64,000 nucleotides of DNA from the NCBI GenBank assembly GCA_039177505.1, contig JBCDFR010000010.1:1-64000 (forward strand), in the 5' to 3' direction. Numbering within the stretch: the stretch's first letter is position 1; the number at the start of each line of letters is the position of its first letter. Positions 61,373 through 64,000 of the stretch are shown piece after piece. The stretch is from JABSQH01 sp039177505. Lineage in GTDB: Bacteria; Actinomycetota; Acidimicrobiia; Acidimicrobiales; Ilumatobacteraceae. The translations under genes and the position numbers were made by a program. Under the pieces are notes generated by a model that saw nothing but the letters and a program-made list of their open reading frames with translations, searched no databases and was not told the DNA's origin.

Positions 61373-62527
61373 TCAGAGACCGAGTTGGCGGCCGGCGAGA
61401 TCGCGCATGATCTCTTCTGATCCGCCACCGATGGCCTGCACGCGTACCTCGCGGTAGAGCCGCTCGACGGTGTCGCCGCGCAGATAGCTGGCCCCACCGA
61501 GGATCTGAGCCGCCTCGCGCGCACAGAACTCGAACGTCAGCGTGGCGTCGACCTTGGCCTCGCAGATCTCAGCGACAGGATCGTCTCCGGCATTCAGTCG
61601 CCACGCGAGCAGCTCGAGCCATGCTTGACAGGCGTTGATCCGGCGGTCCATCTCGACGAGCTTGTGACGGATCACCTGGTGGTCGGCCAACCGCTTTCCG
61701 AATGTCTCTCGTTCGCGGGCCCATGCCAGCGCTTCGTCGTAGCAGACACGGGCGAAAGCGATCGACTGCGCAGCAAGGTCGATGCGTTCTGGGTTGAAGT
61801 TGTTGACGATCATCGAGAACCCGGCGCCCTCCTCGCCGAGCAGATTGGCGACTGGCACGCGTACGTCGTCGAAGTACAACGTTGCTGTATCCGACGCGAG
61901 CCAGCCCATCTTGTCGAGCGACGTCCGATCGAGACCGGGGCTGTCGCCGTCGATCACCAGCATCGACAATCCCGCGGCGCCCGCTCCGCCGGTGCGCACG
62001 GCGGTGGTGAAGAAGTCGGCCCGCATCCCCGAGGTGATGAACGTCTTCGACCCGTTGACGACGTAGTGATCGCCGTCGCGGCGGGCGGTGGTGTGTATGC
62101 GCGCGACGTCGGACCCACCGGACGGTTCGGTGATCGCCAGCGCGGCGATCGCTTCACCGGACATGCACGGCGTGAGGACGCGCGCCTTGAGTTCGTCGGA
62201 GCCGAACTTCTGTACCGGTGGGAGCCCGATGTAGTTCGAGAGCAACGCAGCGACCACGCCGCCACTGCCTGCGTGTGACACCTCTTGCATCAGCACCATG
62301 CGCATCAGCGCATCGCGCTGGCCGTGACCCCCGAACTCCTCATCGAAGCCGTCGCCAAAGAACCCGATGGCCCCGGCCTTGTTGTAGAGGTCGCGCGGGA
62401 CCTCGCCGGCGAGGTCCCATTCGTGGACGTGGGGCGCGATCTCTTTCTCGGCGAACTGCCGGACGACATCGCGGAACGCTTCGTGATCCTCGGTGTAGAA
62501 CGGCGACGACGCAACCGAGTCCGACAT
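61373..62527 (-). CDS. acyl-CoA dehydrogenase
   Basis: This 384-residue FAD enzyme shows LAITEPSGGSDVARIHTTAR, VNGSKTFITSGMRADFF, LDKMGWLASDTATLYFDDVR and VPVANLLGEEGAGFSMIVNN. It ends with VQAIGGGSEEIMRDLAGRQL, where Glu in the GGSEEIM region fits the catalytic base position. It probably oxidises a fatty or branched acyl-CoA. The start is ATG 62527. It is a general catabolic type, unlike the carrier-protein dehydrogenase near 38 kb. It is divergent from carD. Confidence 0.92.
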   Translation of the reverse strand: MSDSVASSPFYTEDHEAFRDVVRQFAEKEIAPHVHEWDLAGEVPRDLYNKAGAIGFFGDGFDEEFGGHGQRDALMRMVLMQEVSHAGSGGVVAALLSNYIGLPPVQKFGSDELKARVLTPCMSGEAIAALAITEPSGGSDVARIHTTARRDGDHYVVNGSKTFITSGMRADFFTTAVRTGGAGAAGLSMLVIDGDSPGLDRTSLDKMGWLASDTATLYFDDVRVPVANLLGEEGAGFSMIVNNFNPERIDLAAQSIAFARVCYDEALAWARERETFGKRLADHQVIRHKLVEMDRRINACQAWLELLAWRLNAGDDPVAEICEAKVDATLTFEFCAREAAQILGGASYLRGDTVERLYREVRVQAIGGGSEEIMRDLAGRQLGL

Positions 62528-62647
62528 CTCGGCGAGCGTAGACGCAGCACGGAGGGCGTCTCCAACGGCTGCTGATTCGTCGTTGTCGGGCGGTATCGTG
62601 CAATGTCCGCTACGCCCAGCTGTATGGGCCGCGAGATCGAGGTGTGC

Positions 62648-63175
62648 GTGAAGTTCAAGAAGGGCGAAACCGTCATCTACCCCCAGCACGGCGCATGCGT
62701 CGTGCAGGGCACGAAGAAGATGGACTTCTTCGGTGAGAAGCAGGACTATCTGATTCTCAAGACGGTGATCAACGAGATGACCCTCAAGGTGCCGGTGGCC
62801 AGCACCGAAGAGGTCGGCGTTCGGCCGCCTGTTTCGGCCGACGAGCTCGAGGACCTCGTGGCGGTGCTGGCCAAGCCTGACCCGCGAGTGCCCTCGAACT
62901 GGAGCCGTCGCTTCAAGAACCACCAAGAGAAGCTGAAGAGCGGTGACGTCTATCAGGTTGCCGAGGTTGTGCGAAACCTCGCCGCGCGCAATCGCGACGC
63001 GTCGCTCTCGGCTGCCGAGCGAACGATGTACGAGCGGGCCCGGGTGAACCTGATTTCTGAGATCGCACCCGCGCTCAAGGTGTCTGCCGATGACGCCGAG
63101 GCGTACCTCGACGATGCATTGGCCAAGGGTGTGCTCAAGGCCGGCGACGCCAAGAAGCCGGCAAAGAAGAAGTAG
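62648..63175 (+). CDS. carD: CarD-family transcriptional regulator
   Basis: The 175-residue protein has the N-terminal RNA polymerase beta-binding Tudor-like domain (VKFKKGETVIYPQHGACVVQ, DYLILKTVINEMTLKVPV) and a helical DNA-binding domain (PSNWSRRFKNHQEKLKSGDV, AERTMYERARVNLISEIA). CarD stabilises the open promoter complex at rRNA and other promoters. I choose GTG 62648, where the family begins; upstream ATGs at 62603 or 62624 are possible. The C-terminus is Lys-rich. Confidence 0.94.
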   Translation: MKFKKGETVIYPQHGACVVQGTKKMDFFGEKQDYLILKTVINEMTLKVPVASTEEVGVRPPVSADELEDLVAVLAKPDPRVPSNWSRRFKNHQEKLKSGDVYQVAEVVRNLAARNRDASLSAAERTMYERARVNLISEIAPALKVSADDAEAYLDDALAKGVLKAGDAKKPAKKK

Positions 63176-63190
63176 ACCCAGCAGCTGCAG

Positions 63191-63208
63191 GGGCCGCCCA
63201 CGCGGCCC
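63191..63208. terminator. hairpin between convergent carD and P450 genes
   Basis: GGGCCGC-CCAC-GCGGCCC is a perfect 7-bp stem with a 4-nt loop, 15 nt after the carD stop and before the P450 stop. It has no T-tract, so it is a stem-only terminator candidate. Confidence 0.5.
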
Positions 63209-63287
63209 ACCACCCCAGATTGAGCGTCCGCTCGGCTACTGCTCGGGTACTGCACGGCAGCGAAACAGCGTCGCCGCAGATGCCGGC

Positions 63288-64000
63288 TCAACGCACGGCG
63301 AGCGGCATCCGGTCGACGCCGCGGATTGTCAGACGATCGCGGAACGTCGGTTCCGCAAGCAGCTCGATCTCGCCGAATCGGCGGATCAGCCTGCTGATCG
63401 CCACCGACGCCTCGAGACGAGCCAGCGATGCGCCGAGGCAGTAGTGAATGCCGCCGGAGAAGGCGAGGTGACGGCTCGCATTGTGTCTGGTGAGGTCGAG
63501 GCGATGCGGGTCGGCGAACACCGCTGGATCGTGGTTCGCCGCGCCGAGCACGCACAGCACCGATGACCCCGCCGGAGCCTCGATCGCGCCGTCGCCCTCT
63601 CCGAATACGGTCGGTGCAACTGGAATCCGCACGGTGTGCTGTACCGGGCCGTCGAAGCGCAGCAGCTCGTCCACCGCGTTGGCATCGAGCCCGGGGTCAT
63701 CACGCCACAACGCGAGCTGATCACGGTTGCGGATGAGCGCCAGGGTTCCGTTGCCGATCAGATTGACGGTGGTCTCGTGGCCAGCGACATAGAGCAGCAC
63801 GACGAATGCGAGGAGTTCCTCGGTGGTCAGCCGGTCGCCTTCCTCTTCGGCGACCAGGAGCGCGGACAGGACGTCGTCGCCGAGATGGCGTCGCCGCTCC
63901 TCGACGATCTCGACGAGATAGGCAACGAGCTGGGCTGATGCGTGTTCCGCTTCGGCGAGCGACTCGACGGTCGTCGTCGGCTCCAGCGTGGCGGTGAGCA
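63288..64000 (-). CDS. cytochrome P450 (partial, 5' end outside window)
   Basis: The visible C-terminal roughly 236 residues show the oxygen-binding I-helix (LLYVAGHETTVNLIGNG), the K-helix ExxR in VDELLRFDGPVQHTVRI (Glu-Leu-Leu-Arg), and the haem-thiolate loop FSGGIHYCLGASLARLEAS with the Cys ligand. It is a soluble bacterial class I monooxygenase. The N-terminal substrate-recognition half lies beyond the window, so the substrate cannot be judged. Confidence 0.93.
   Translation of the reverse strand, partial: LTATLEPTTTVESLAEAEHASAQLVAYLVEIVEERRRHLGDDVLSALLVAEEEGDRLTTEELLAFVVLLYVAGHETTVNLIGNGTLALIRNRDQLALWRDDPGLDANAVDELLRFDGPVQHTVRIPVAPTVFGEGDGAIEAPAGSSVLCVLGAANHDPAVFADPHRLDLTRHNASRHLAFSGGIHYCLGASLARLEASVAISRLIRRFGEIELLAEPTFRDRLTIRGVDRMPLAVR

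Overview
The window is GC-rich with actinobacterial gene style: many GTG starts, ATGA/GTGA overlaps between neighbouring genes, a CarD-type regulator, a type I methionine aminopeptidase with an N-terminal SEC-C motif, and the chromosomal order rpsO-pnp-dapB-dapA-rnj-ftsK-rimO-pgsA-cinA. I infer an actinomycetote, possibly Acidimicrobiia (Ilumatobacter-like). This rests on protein style only, not on a search. The ends cut an ABC substrate-binding protein (left) and a cytochrome P450 (right). No stretch longer than 300 bases lacks a gene.

Layout: 1-2.3 kb, an NMT1/THI5-like ABC importer on the minus strand. 2.5-6.3 kb, rpsO, pnp and dapB. 6.3-12 kb, thiol peroxidase, a DedA-like membrane protein, acyl-CoA synthetase, and three exported proteins (cupredoxin, DUF1996, beta-helix). 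12-18 kb, a MacAB-like efflux operon facing a two-component system whose start codon lies in a 17-bp tandem repeat. 18-20.7 kb, a polar amino acid ABC importer. 20.8-26 kb, a TetR/diiron pair, a small operon encoding an NHLP-like RiPP precursor, and several decayed genes. 26-32.5 kb, PaiB-like protein, ilvE, an LPG-synthase-like membrane protein, a peroxiredoxin-like gene with an in-frame TGA at its catalytic cysteine, and a hydrolase/PEP-utilising fusion. 32.6-35.2 kb, dapA and rnj. 35.2-50.1 kb, a nonribosomal peptide locus. 50-53.4 kb, a secreted protein, DinB-like protein, AlpA-like protein and methionine aminopeptidase. 53.5-61.3 kb, ftsK (split by a stop), an SMP-30-like protein, a 2OG oxygenase, rimO, pgsA, cinA and tRNA-Arg. 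61.4-64 kb, an acyl-CoA dehydrogenase, carD and the P450.

The strongest candidate for an undescribed system is the NRPS locus. A free adenylation enzyme resembling the PltF/PigI prolyl-AMP ligases, a free carrier protein and an acyl-CoA dehydrogenase of the kind that oxidises prolyl carriers appear to make the starter. The 2679-residue NRPS then reads C-A-T-C-A-T-TE. Its first adenylation domain has a by-eye pocket close to the Asn code and is interrupted between motifs A8 and A9 by a PP-loop ATPase with a cysteine-rich ribbon. Phytanoyl-dioxygenase, cupin and ornithine cyclodeaminase genes lie beside it.

Other points of interest are the eight-unit 17-bp repeat forming a chain of coupled hexapeptide mini-ORFs ahead of a response regulator, a possible selenocysteine codon in a SelU/PRXL2-like protein, a RiPP-like precursor with a duplicated leader, an in-frame TAA inside ftsK, and a dispersed REP-like hairpin family with seven copies seen, one inside a coding sequence.
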